Of a stretch of 64,000 bases of DNA, positions 1-49,352 are shown piece after piece. Position 1 is the first letter of the stretch. Every line of letters begins with the position of its first letter. The notes under the pieces are model-generated. The model was not told the origin of the DNA, did not search any database, and saw only the letters and a list, made by a program, of their open reading frames with translations. The stretch is from positions 26,003,501 to 26,067,500 of the forward strand of contig NC_133032.1 in the NCBI RefSeq assembly GCF_048771995.1, given 5' to 3'. The DNA is from Taeniopygia guttata (taxonomy: Eukaryota; Chordata; Aves; Passeriformes; Estrildidae). Made by a program: the position numbers and the translations under genes.

Positions 1-1518
1 ATCAGGGGGTTTTGTGCATTACTTAAATAATATATGTAAACATAAAAATGGATCTTTGGTTTATATAAAGTTATAGTCCTGGAACATAATGACTCTTTTG
101 GAGTTAAGAGGGTAAAGAGGCTCATGTTAAGAAAGTATGATTATTTCCTATGGATAAGCTGCCTAATGGCATGCAAAGTAGCATATGTCTTAATTTAAAG
201 AACCTATTTTTCAATATCCTCACCTTTTACATAGCCCTTCTTTGGGAGAATGTGGAAGAGACTCTTATGTCCCAGGGTCATGCAGGACTGATTTTTCTCG
301 CTTCTAATTTGGTTTTCTGTTCTTTTTTGACCACAGTGGTGATAACCAGCTGGTAAGCACTCTGAATGCATGTTTGACCAGCCTGTGATGGCTGAGATCT
401 GCATGTGGAACAGGTCTTGCATGATTTCTTTCAGAAAAGAAACTGGGGTCTGCTTGTGTCTGCTCAGATATCTTTATATTCTCAGATATGATTATATTAT
501 CTTCCTTTGAACATTCAAGGATACTGAGCTTGAAACATCCAAGTCCTTAAGCACATAAATCCTAATTGTTGAAGGCTGGAAATGACCCAGCAATCGGAAG
601 AGTTGCCATGGTTCAATGAGTTGCTAATCATCAGGTCAGAGTGACTACAGAGATACCTGAAAGCTGCCCCACTTGCAAAATAAAACATGCTGACAGTAAA
701 TTACTCTCACGGCTTAAAATTTCACTGCTCTGCTCCAGCACAGCCAGTTTAGGTGTGTGGGAGCAATTGCTGTGGCTGAGGTGGTGCTGGTTACTTGTCT
801 GCCTCCACTGAAACATTTACCCTAACTCAATAGGAAGGCATCCATCCAGAGCTTAGCAGGCACACAGTTAGCACCGATTTCTTTTTTGAATGCAGCATGA
901 AAGATGCAAAAGGTCGGGGAAAGTGAGGGTGGGAAAGAGCTGCATGTGAAAGAGCATGGCTGAGCTTGGGGACTCTTGAAACTAGTGCCTGACCCAGAGG
1001 AGGACAAACGTTAGACAAAGTGGGAAATGCCCAGTGATCAGTGCTCCTGGCTGCTGAAATTCCCCTGGTGATAAACACTTCATATGTTTCAAATGCCTCT
1101 CAGACACACACTGTAATTCACATCAAGCCCAAAGAGCTTTAGCCGAACTGCTGACACCACGAGCTGTTTGTGTGTACAGATCAATCATTGAGCCAGATGT
1201 ACATAACACACGGGAGTATGAACAGGGATGAGAAATTTAGAGAACTCTAGGTATCATATGTATGTTTTCTGCCTTTTGCTGCCCCCCACACACATCTACA
1301 GACAGAACCCATAAAACCTTATGTTAAACTTTTACTAAATTTAGTCCTTTCATATTAAATATGCTGTTACATAATCTACTGATGTCCACAGTTTATTTTT
1401 TCACTAGTTCTTGCTGGAGTCTGGTAGTGGTTTTTTTTTTTCCCTCTTCTCCCCTTATAAACAGGCACACACACCCAACACATGTATTTATACTGATTTT
1501 TTTTTTTGTCCCCTGCAG
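1..1518 (+). other. STAT4: STAT4 intron (5-prime part beyond window)
   Basis: This stretch precedes the first STAT4 exon visible in the window. I looked for the preceding coiled-coil exon (the DLQDEFDY region of STAT4) and did not see it. It ends in a T-rich tract and the acceptor ccctgcag at 1511-1518. No gene, RNA or repeat is recognisable in it. Confidence 0.7.
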
Positions 1519-21138
<19,620 letters not shown>

Positions 21139-22270
21139 AGCGCACATACTAGAAAAATCAGTAATTGTGTGAACATTGGATGAGTTAAAGAAGTCATAAT
21201 CCTGTCACCTCTGAAAGTCAGCTTTTCTGGAAACCATGTTATTCTTAGGCCTCTTTCTATTATCAAAAACACAATGAATTTTCTCCCTAGGGAATTCAAA
21301 CAGCCTTTTGCAAGTCAGATTTGGTGTTGTCATTGAAAAAGACCAAATCCTTTCTGGCTTGGGAGTCATTTGACTTCAGTGAGGTCCCAGCAGAGATAAA
21401 TTTTACTTGCTAATTTAACTAATTTCCATAGAATTGCTGTAAATATGAATGCATAAGAACAAAATGTTTTGCTTCTGAAGACAGTATGTAAAGGTAACTA
21501 AAGACATTAATGTGTTTGGAGAAATTGGGATCTATTATGTTAAATACTTTCTGCTTATGCATAATCTTATACACGACTAATTTAGATACTATTTCAAAGC
21601 AAAGATTCTTGTTCCCTGACTTTGAATGTTCCAGAGGTATCTGGGGTTTGCTTTTCTCCAAAGATGAATTGCCTTCAAGATAGATTTTCATTTGATATAC
21701 CACAGTAGAAGTTGTGGAAGGCAGGTAGGCAAGGCTGGGGAGAGAAGGGTGTTCCAGAAAGGAAGCAGACATAAAACTTGTGGTGTTAGAAATGCTGTCT
21801 CCATTTCTCCACTGGAAGAGAGAGTAAGTAAAACTTCCCCTCTCACAAAATAGTTGCAGAAGTAAATCTCTTAGGGCAGGAGGCACTCAAATACTCCAGC
21901 AAGTACTGTCAGAATGTCCACAAATAGAAAATCTTGATCTGACACAGTTTGAAGGCTAATCAGTCCATGGCAACAGGGAAACAGCTTTTAAAAACAGTTA
22001 CTGAAGAGCTGCAGCATTTGCAGACCACCTGGAAACTTTTGCTGCATGACAGGATATTACATGCCTGTCACAGACTCACTTAATAAGCAGGACAACTAGT
22101 CCTTGTAAAAATGATAAATTGCCCTGTTTAAATACTTCTTTTTTTTCTTTCAGGTGTGTTTACTCCTCAGTTTGGGTTGTTTGGTTTTGTTGTTTTGGTT
22201 TTATTTCCCCCAGTGTTACCCCTAAAACTGCTGTTCATAAAATAATAAACAGGCAACTCCAAGGCCACTG
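21139..22270 (+). other. STAT4: Probable STAT4 3-prime UTR
   Basis: It runs from the stop codon to about 20 bases past the first AATAAA. It holds no convincing ORF on the sense strand. The end is inferred from the signal only; later AATAAA motifs at 22633-22638 and 22702-22707 would lengthen it. Confidence 0.5.
22244..22249 (+). terminator. Candidate STAT4 polyadenylation signal AATAAA
   Basis: This is the first AATAAA downstream of the STAT4 stop, 1.1 kb away. It is not tested against transcripts. Confidence 0.4.
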
Positions 22271-23859
22271 TATTTCACAAATGCAGGTTCAGTCAGGATG
22301 CAAGCCTTGCCCATAGAACACGTGGTTAATGCATGCAAAGTTAGTAAAACACAAACCCTGAACATTTGCACCTTGCTGCTTTCTCAAGCAGGTATAAATG
22401 AGACTTCTGTGATGGAAACATAACCTCCTTGAATCAGTAAGACATAGATTTTACTTTCATTTTTTCTTTCATCCATGCTATTTACCTTAGTTGAGAGTGA
22501 GTGAGCGGAAACAAATTAATGAGATATTTTTGTGATACACAGAAGTAGATTTCAAAGAAACAAACACATCTCTGTTCATTACACTGAGTGATTCAAAGTA
22601 AGCTGCATGTAAGTTCACTAAGCATCACGTATAAAATAAAAGACAAGAAGAGCAATTCTGTATATAGCTTGGTAGTATCTGTAATCTATATAACCAGCAT
22701 GAATAAAATCAGATTTTGGCTTCAAGTTGCATATCTAAAACTCTGCAGATTTTTTTCAAGGCACAGCAAAAACAGTCTTGATGCCTTTTGGTTGACCTTA
22801 AACTGTGTTACTTAAACAGTAACACATAATTCTAAACCAGGAAACATGACCTCCCCTAACCACGGCTGTTGCGTGCCTTTTCATTCTAACCTCTTCCCAT
22901 AATTTTAATACAAACAAAATGGGGGATACCTTTAATTTTTTTACTATCTAAAGTTCATGAGAAGTACTGTAAGACAAGATCAGACATGGCATGCGAACCA
23001 GTCTCCTTTTTCTTTCTTCCCTGCTCTCCATGCAAGGCAACCCTTCAAGACTCTCAAGTATTAATTTCAGCCCAATATAACTGGTGTTTCTGAACATCAT
23101 AATGGATCAGGTTTTGGCATGACAGTTCCTGCTATTGCTTCAGATCAGATTGCTGCGTAGGGTAGACTTAACATTTTGTTGAAAAGATCTGCTTGAGATT
23201 ATTTCAGTGCTTTAAAGGAACACTGGAATAATCTATCTGTAGGATGAATACATACAGACCAAGCCTCCTTCCTTTAAAAAAAATGAGAATTTTGTCCTTA
23301 TGCTACAATGAGTAAGAACACAGCTCTTCAGTGAAACGATGGTGTGGAGGAAAATCACAAAAAAGGAGTGCCTAGATACTACCACCAAAACAAAAACAAA
23401 AATTGCTTTTAAGTAGTTCTACTAACTGTCCTTTTGCTGCGTTTTGCAGCAGCAAAGTAAAAATGTGATTGTTTTGTGCATTGTCTTGGTGTGACACTGT
23501 AATGATCCTAATTAATAAACATGAAACCTTCAGTTACTTTCTTCCATTGCTTTTATTCATAGCCATGTTTATAGATCTACTGCTCCCTAGTATTTCACAC
23601 CAAACAGATCTACTTCGTTTTTGTCATGAAGACCTGCCTCCTCCATCTGAGGGAAGGGGCACAGACTACCCTGGAGTGCCGCAGCAGAGCCCAGACTTCA
23701 GCATCCCGCTCTTTGCCGGCTCCCAACACCAGACAAAACCCAGAAGGGCTACGCTGGACAGAGAGACAGCGACACGAATGGACACTATTCCTGCGAGCAG
23801 GGCTTGGGGTGGGATGGGAAGGGAACAACGCTGCGGCTGCCGGCAGCTTATCGGCGCTG
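22271..23859. other. STAT4-STAT1 intergenic stretch
   Basis: About 1.6 kb of AT-rich sequence lies between the probable STAT4 end and the STAT1 CpG island. I recognise no gene, RNA or repeat. Distal STAT1 control elements could be here but none is evident by eye. Confidence 0.55.
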
Positions 23860-23953
23860 GGGCTAACAGGGCGGGCTGGAGGCGGCGGCTCCGTGAGGGC
23901 AGCGCAGCCCAGCCCGGCCCGGCCCGGCCCCGCCGCCCTCAGGGCCCCGCGCT

Positions 23954-23967
23954 GGTTTCGCTTTCGC
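23954..23967 (+). promoter_or_regulatory. ISRE-like element
   Basis: The sequence GGTTTCGCTTTCGC is, on the other strand, a GAAANNGAAAC core, the consensus bound by ISGF3 (STAT1-STAT2-IRF9) and IRFs. It departs from the full ISRE at one end base. Confidence 0.7.
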
Positions 23968-23978
23968 CTTCGCCGCCC

Positions 23979-23987
23979 TTCCCAGAA
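23979..23987 (+). promoter_or_regulatory. GAS element
   Basis: TTCCCAGAA fits the gamma-activated site TTCNNNGAA bound by STAT dimers, STAT1 included. It lies 11 bases downstream of the ISRE-like element. Confidence 0.7.
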
Positions 23988-23997
23988 GTCACGTGAC
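23988..23997. promoter_or_regulatory. E-box palindrome GTCACGTGAC
   Basis: A perfect 10-base palindrome with a CACGTG core, the type bound by USF and MYC-MAX proteins, directly abuts the GAS element. Confidence 0.6.
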
Positions 23998-23999
23998 CG

Positions 24000-24083
24000 C
24001 CCGCATCCCGAGAACGCCCCCGGCCCGCCCCCGCGGCTCCCGGAGCGCAGCCAGCCCCGCGGCAGCGCCGAGCCGTAGCCGAG
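24000..24083 (+). other. STAT1: Candidate STAT1 non-coding first exon
   Basis: A strong donor, GAG followed by gtgagg at 24084, lies in the CpG island just downstream of the ISRE-GAS cluster. It could join the acceptor cttcctcag at 26588-26589 one base before the STAT1 ATG. The transcription start is a guess. A second possible donor, CAG followed by gtgcgt, is at 24481. Confidence 0.45.
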
Positions 24084-24654
24084 GTGAGGGGAGCGGGCGT
24101 GAGGGGCCGGGGAATGGCGCTGGCACTGCCCGCGCCTTGGGGGCTGGCGGGGTGAATGCCCGGTGAAACTAAAGCTTGTCGCTTCCTCAGACTGCCCCTG
24201 CCCGCGGGACGCCCACGGAGTTTTGCGCTTTGGTGTACTTACCCCTGGGGAAAAAGAGGTGTCTGTTAGCGGTCTTCATTCCTGACAGGGACACTCCGGC
24301 TCCTCTGTCGTCTGTCGCATCCGCTCTCAAGCCCGGCTCTTTGCTCGCTGTCCGCAGCTCACCCTCTCCGACGCCTCTCCGGAGCTGCCCGGAGCGCTGG
24401 AAGCGGGCCAGTGTCCCCACACACCGCCGATCCCGGTGATCCCGCTCCTCCAGCGCCGCGGGGCAGCCGTCGCCGAACAGGTGCGTTGCTCCCCCCGGCG
24501 CGGGGAACGCGGGCCCGGGGCGGGCCGAGCGCCCTTTGCTCCCGAGCCCCGCCGCGCGCATCGGCCGCGATCCCCGGCCACGGCAGGAAAGGAGATAGAG
24601 GAGGGCCGGGAAGGAGTTTGGGGTGCATCGGGTGGCCAGCAGGTCGAGAGGGGT

Positions 24655-25069
24655 GATCAGCCGCCTCTGCTCAGCCCTAGTGAGGCACATCTGGAGTGCT
24701 GTGCCCAGGTCTGCTCTCCTCGGTACAAAAAACACGAGGAGCTACTGGAGAGGGTCCAGCAGAGGTCAAAAAGACGATGAGGGACCTGAAGTACTCTTAT
24801 AAGGAGAGACTGCAGGAGCTGGACCAGTTTAGTTTGGAGTAGAGAGACTGAGAGGGGATCTCATTACATATAAATAACTGAAAGGCGGGTGCCAAGAGGA
24901 TGTTGCCAGACTCTTTTCAGTGGTGCCCGCTGACAGAATAAAGAGCAGTGGACACAAACTAAAACACAAGTTCCACCTCAACATGAGGAAGAACTTTACA
25001 CTGAGGGCAGCAGAGCGCTGGAACAGGTTGCCCAGGGAGGTCATGGAATCTCCCCCTCTTTGGGACTGC
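24655..25069 (+). mobile_element. CR1 LINE fragment (plus orientation)
   Basis: It reads as the C-terminal CR1 reverse-transcriptase region: LERVQQRSKR, then KHKFHLNMRKNFTLRAAERW and NRLPREVMESPPL. It is truncated at both ends and its frames are broken. It belongs to another CR1 subfamily than the copy at 16441-18545, since the two proteins differ widely in the shared segment. It lies at the downstream edge of the CpG island. Confidence 0.85.
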
Positions 25070-25949
25070 TATAGCACACTCAAATGCTGTGTTAGCTGTA
25101 ATCTGAAAAGCACACACATCAAAAGCCTCAAAGCCCTCACTTTAAACATAACAATTCTAATTCCTTTGCTTCTCACACCTAGCACACGCCTCTCAGCAGC
25201 TGAGGGCACTGGCATATAAAAACAAAAGGATTTGGTAGGAAAGGGCATAGAAGATAGTGCTTCATCCTGATGCTGCCTGTTCTTTTGGATGGGTCCTATA
25301 AACAGCCATTAAAAAACAAAGATGTGAGTGGATTTGCATCTCACCACCTGTATTCTCAGCCTGGGCTGAGAATTAGCAAATATGGAGAATTCTCAAAATT
25401 GGAGAATATGCCCTTGGCATGTCTTTACATACCATTTCCACTACAAGCTGATAACCTGCAGCTTAGGCGGCTAAGTGATCTGCCTCTAGAGACCATACAT
25501 CAGAGCTGAAGCGACTCTCACAAAAGTGTTAGACTGAGAGAAACCGTTCTGCACAGTCTTAGTTCATTTAAGCACCCTGTATCTGCTGCACAGGTTGCTT
25601 GAATTTAGCCTGAAAATATGATCATGAGAACTGAAACACAGAAAAAAAAAAATCTTTCTAGTACTTCTTCATTTAAAGTTGCTTGAGATGTAGTCCATTT
25701 TCAGAGCAAGCAAGTGTGAACACAAATAGCAACTGAAAATGGGCACTTAGAGGGCTTGTTCACTCACACTCTTGGTGCTGGGGAATGCATCTGCACAAGC
25801 AAAAGGTGATACTCCATGATGAGGATCTCAGTTATGCAGAGTACAGGTATCAAAAACAGAGGTCCTCATTCCCATATCTGCTAAGCAAGAGAGCAGTAAC
25901 ACTAGCAGTACCATAAATGCCATGAAAATGGGTTCAGAGGAAAAGGAAA
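25070..25949 (+). other. STAT1 first intron, unassigned part
   Basis: This stretch lies between the CR1 fragment and the LTR fossil. I recognise no gene, RNA or repeat in it. Confidence 0.55.
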
Positions 25950-26478
25950 AAAAAGCACCACACAGCCACTCATTCACTCACTTCCCCTCCTCCCTACACG
26001 GTGGGATGGGGAGAGTATCAGAAAGGTAAAAGTGAGGCACTTTATGGGCTGAGATAAAGACAGTTTAACAGGTAAAGCAAAAGCCATGTACACAGGAAAG
26101 CCAAAGGGAGGAGTTCAGCCATCTCAGGAAAGCCAGGCTCCATCATGCCTAACTGTGGCTTGGGGAGACAAGCACCATCATGCAGCATACCCCCTGTGCC
26201 TCCTTCTCCTTCCCCCAGCTCTATGAGCTCGATGCCACGTGGTCTGGAATGTCCCTTGGGTCAGCTGCCCAGCTGTGTCCCCTCCCAGCTCCTTGTGCAC
26301 CCCCAGCCTCCTCACAGGTGGGGTGAGGCGCAGAAAGGGCCTTGATGCTGTGTAAGCCCTGCTCAGCTGTAGCAAAAACATTCCTGTCTTACCAGCACTG
26401 TTTCCTGCACAAATCCAAAACAGCCCCATGCTAGCTACCGTGAACAAGATAAATTTTATCCCAGCCAAAATCAGCACA
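25950..26478 (-). mobile_element. ERV-type solo LTR fossil, copy 2 (minus orientation)
   Basis: About 530 bases are collinear with the copy at 11521-12099, for instance the agacagtttaac, aaagcaaaagccat, gtgtaagccct and aatccaaaacag stretches. On the minus strand it opens gtgctgattttggctggg. It has no internal retroviral region beside it. It ends about 110 bases before the first STAT1 coding exon. It is diverged and broken, so it is old. Confidence 0.65.
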
Positions 26479-26566
26479 TCCTCCAATTTTGTCAATGTTC
26501 ATGAAAACTTCAAATTAGTTATTTTTCACCAGTTCAGTCTGAATACTACTACAACATTTACACTGA

Positions 26567-45661
<19,095 letters not shown>

Positions 45662-46887
45662 GCTTTAGCTGAGCTTTCCCTGCGCCACGTGTCCTGTGCT
45701 GCAGTCAATGCCTGGGTGACAACGCTTCACACTTTGGTTTCTCAGCCTGAAGGTCCAGCAGCAATTTTAGCTAATGGGAATATCAACAGCAGCAGCCTGA
45801 GCAGCCTCCTTACATGCCTATCTTTGTTTAATTAGCAAGATACTGTGCCAGAGTAGAGGAAGGTGAGAATGTGAGCTCCTCAATGACAGCGATGGCAGAA
45901 ACATGCCTTCACTGTTTTAAGCAAGTAGTTAAATGTTTAAAAGTTAACTGTACATAGAAGGCTTCAAAGAAAAGCTGGTTCTTTTACAGAGGTTCTGTTC
46001 AGAAAGCTTACACTTTGAATTTTTGTCTGCATCACAAAAGGGAAACACTCTGCAGATACCATGCCACACCCAATCCATGTGCTGCTGAAGTTTGTTGTGC
46101 TTTTAGCTCTTCTGGGCATGGCCCATTGAGAGAGCAGAAGCCCAAAATGTTACCCACATTTTATTTTCACAATTTTTACAAAGCATAATCTTGTGTAGGA
46201 TGTTTAGCACAATCTTTTTCAAAAACAAAGCATTTCTTAGGACATCACCCTCAAGCTGCATTGGCACGTGCAGAGCTTAGAACCCAAGGTGTATAATGAA
46301 GACTAAAGCCTGTGCAGACTGCAGACATCCGACGAAATCAGAACCTCCTCTTAGGAGACTGCAAAAGGAATTGAAGTACATTTTCATTTACTGTGCCTAA
46401 TCTGCCAGGATGAGGATCTGGTCACCCCTATCTTTTGCAATAGTACAGACCCCATGTAGGTATAACAGGTGGAATGGAATTCAGTTTTCTTGTGAATTAT
46501 GAACCAGGGCATTTATTTAACTGTTAATTTGAATAGCTAAAAGATTTTACAGGCTTTGATAATGAAGTGGTTTTGTAATAAGGGGTAAGGCACAGGAAAG
46601 TGAAGAAGTTAAAGTTTATCCAGAGCAAAGGCTGTGGGATATGCAGACTGCAGTACTTAAAGGATGAAGCTCTGCTTCCACCAGAGGAAGAACAGGTTGG
46701 TTTCTCAGCACGTTTGAAGGCAATTAACAACTCTCAATTAGGAGGCAAGGCTGTTGCAGGCAGCTGGTCTCTCTAAGGGTACTTATTAGTGCAGGCTGCT
46801 AATTGGCACGGAGCTGAGCAGAGGGGCTGCAGAGCCCTGGTGCTGCACCCATCTGTCCGGCTACAGGAACAGGGCAGCCACTGTGGG

Positions 46888-46923
46888 GGCCCTGCCTGAG
46901 CAGGGGCCCTGCCTGAGCAGGGG
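46888..46923 (+). repeat. 17-base tandem repeat with hairpin potential
   Basis: Two identical 17-base units, ggccctgcctgagcagg, follow each other. Each contains CCTGC, a 4-base loop ctga, and GCAGG, so each can fold into a small stem. Confidence 0.75.
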
Positions 46924-47662
46924 CGTGGACAACGGGACCTCCTGAGGCCCCTCCAGACCCATCAGCTGCTCTTTGGGAAGGACTGCTTCAGTTTGGTGTG
47001 TTGTGCCCAAGACATCTGATGTGCCCCCTGAAAAAGCTTCCAAGAAAAATTAAAGGACCTAGAGCATATAACACATGTATTTAAAAGAAAACATTGCAAA
47101 CTGACTTATTTTTGGTGCCCTGAGTTACTGAGATTAACAGTGCTACAGGAAATGACTTAATGCTTTTATCTTACTGTAACTAGCTGGATGTGTATCTGTT
47201 GCTAAAACAAAAATCTAGTTGTTTTTTTGAGCTATGCTTTGTATTCAAGTCATTTTATCCTTCAGTTTTGCAGGACTTAAAGCAGTGATCTTATTCACAG
47301 CTTGGTTTTTCCATAGCCAGTAGTTCTAGAAGCAGTGACTTTTCCTCAATGGAATATTCTTTTATATATTTTAAATAAATGGAACTGTCAGTTGCCACTT
47401 CTGTCCTCTCTCTTGTGTTTTGGCTACTTCTGTTATAAAGTAGATGTGCGCCAGTTAGCATTTTACTACTCTGTATCTCATTTTAAACTTGTTTGTGCAA
47501 CTAAAGAGTTAGTTACAGCTGTGAAGCCCAAGGCAGTACTGATGCTTCTTAATTGTTGCAGGTCTGTCTGCATCCTTAGAAGGTGTTCTTAGAAGATGGT
47601 TGTTACCTTTTTTGTATTACTGCTTGTATCACCTCATTTGTTTCCATCCCCACACAACCTTC

Positions 47663-47668
47663 AATAAA
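47663..47668 (+). terminator. STAT1 polyadenylation signal AATAAA
   Basis: A canonical AATAAA about 2 kb after the stop, followed by T- and G-containing sequence, is the most likely end of the full STAT1 transcript. Confidence 0.65.
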
Positions 47669-48171
47669 CTGAACTTGAATTTCTAATTTGAGTCCTCAGT
47701 AGAATAACTGATCTATGGCTCTTCTCTCTGGGCTTCCAAGCTGGACCACTGCTGTTTTTCTCTGGGCCTAGTAAGTGACAAAATCCCTCATCTCACACTT
47801 GTCAGGCTTTTATATGAACTGTACACACAGAAGAATAATAAAAGAAACTGTTGGTGTGATGAAAAATAGCAGAGTAAGTCAAGAGAAACCTATACCTGTT
47901 CAGAAGACCTGGCCAGAATTCCAACATTAACAAAAAGCAACCAGTGAAAGGACACAGCTTGGAAGTGTAGGTTTCAAAATAAACACCAAAAAAAATCAGA
48001 AAAACGCTACATGACAGAAATTCATTCTGATTTTCTGTATGCTTTGCACAATGGAAAGGACCAGAGTAGGTTTTCCAGGACAACCTTCCCACAGCTGAAG
48101 CCTCATTTGAACGGTAATCCCACAGATAACCAATAAAACCCACCAGCACCACCATCATCTTGGTATTTCCA

Positions 48172-48177
48172 TTTATT
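48172..48177 (-). terminator. Candidate GLS polyadenylation signal AATAAA
   Basis: TTTATT on the plus strand is AATAAA for GLS. It is the motif closest to the STAT1 end and leaves about 470 bases between the two convergent genes. Confidence 0.45.
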
Positions 48178-49267
48178 ATGCTGTAAAAAGCAACACTATC
48201 TGGATTTTATTTCTTAAAATAAATAACTTTCATTTTCAGAACCAGTACAGCTCAAGTTTAGATTCATTCATGGGAAACTGCTAGAAATACATTCATCACT
48301 GTCTAGTCCCCACAATACAGAATCTAAAAGTCAAGATCAGCCCAGTCAGTTACAATGACCAGAAGTACACTGCCAGTAAGTATAGTCACGGATAGTCCAG
48401 CTCTGAAGCAAAAAAAAAATCTGGTACAATACAGTTTGTTCACAAAGGCTAATTAATGCTAAGACTACCACAATATTTCTGAGTACAAAGCATTAAGTTA
48501 GCTGAACGATTTTAGGTTGTGATACAGAAGAAACATATATGACATAAAAACAAAGGAGTGGGGGGAATCTTCTTTGGAGCATAAGGAAGTCAGCGTTGGA
48601 TAAGATAACCAAAAGCTATTTACTGTAAAATCTACATGTCAGTGTCATGAATGATAAACAGCCAAACCAATGTACTGCATATATTTATATTTATAAATAA
48701 CGCCATGTCTAAGTAGCTGCATTGCTGAATTGGACATTACAAAATAATTCATCTTCTCACAATGAGAAAATACTAAAACTAACCAGCAAAAATGCACTGA
48801 AGCTAGGACTGGCTAAAAGCACTCGGTATGAAAGCATTAAGTTTAGGGACAGCTATGATCTTCAATGTTAGCTCAGTTACAATCCTTTTGGTTTTGGTTT
48901 GTTTATATCATGTGTACTATATAATATACCTGTGTTTAAAAATGCCAGTTTGAACACCACAATGTCAGTTAAATAAAGCTAAATCAGGTATTTTTCTGAG
49001 AAGCTACAGAATGTGTTGTAATAGGGACAAAATAGGGAAGATTAGCACTGAAATTCTTAATTTTGGAACTAGGATCCATCTGAAAATATTCCTTTACACT
49101 GAAGACCATAAATCTGTTGCCTTGTGCTCCCCACTGACTGATGTGGTTCAACAAAGAGCCAGAGGCCATTTAATTTAGTTCTTGTTTATAAGGGGGTTGG
49201 CTGTGAGAGAGGATGTAAAGAGAATGGGTTAAAAGCCTTCAGAAAAATAGCTGATCTTCAGCAGAAC

Positions 49268-49352
49268 AAAAAAAAAAAAAAAAAAACAACAACAAAAAAA
49301 AAAACCCAAACAAAAAAACAGAAAAAAAAAAAACACCACCCAAAAACCAAAC
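49268..49352 (-). repeat. Low-complexity T-rich tract (A-rich on plus)
   Basis: About 85 bases of A runs broken by C appear on the plus strand. In the GLS transcript this is a U-rich stretch with a few G. It produces the spurious poly-Phe frame on the minus strand. Confidence 0.85.

Larger units (their letters stand above)
23860..24640 (+). promoter_or_regulatory. STAT1: CpG island, STAT1 promoter region
   Basis: GC content and CpG density rise abruptly here and nowhere else in the window, with repeated cccggcccggcc and gcgcggggaacgcgg stretches. There is no TATA box, as usual for such promoters. It lies 2.0-2.7 kb upstream of the STAT1 start codon in the right orientation. Open frames of 150-182 codons within it are by-products of few stops in GC-rich DNA. 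Confidence 0.85.
45662..47690 (+). other. STAT1: STAT1 3-prime UTR
   Basis: About 2.0 kb runs from the stop to the last AATAAA before the GLS side. An earlier AATAAA at 47374-47379 offers an alternative end. It contains a 17-base tandem repeat at 46888-46923. No convincing ORF is seen. Confidence 0.7.

Noticed and set aside
21419-21886. 155-codon open frame on the minus strand
   Set aside because: It lies in the probable STAT4 3-prime UTR, has no recognisable domain and no splice or promoter context. A chance frame is more likely.
24187-24735. 182-codon minus frame and other long frames at 23469-24780
   Set aside because: They sit in the CpG island, where stops are rare, and encode Arg-, Pro- and Gly-rich low-complexity strings in several overlapping frames.
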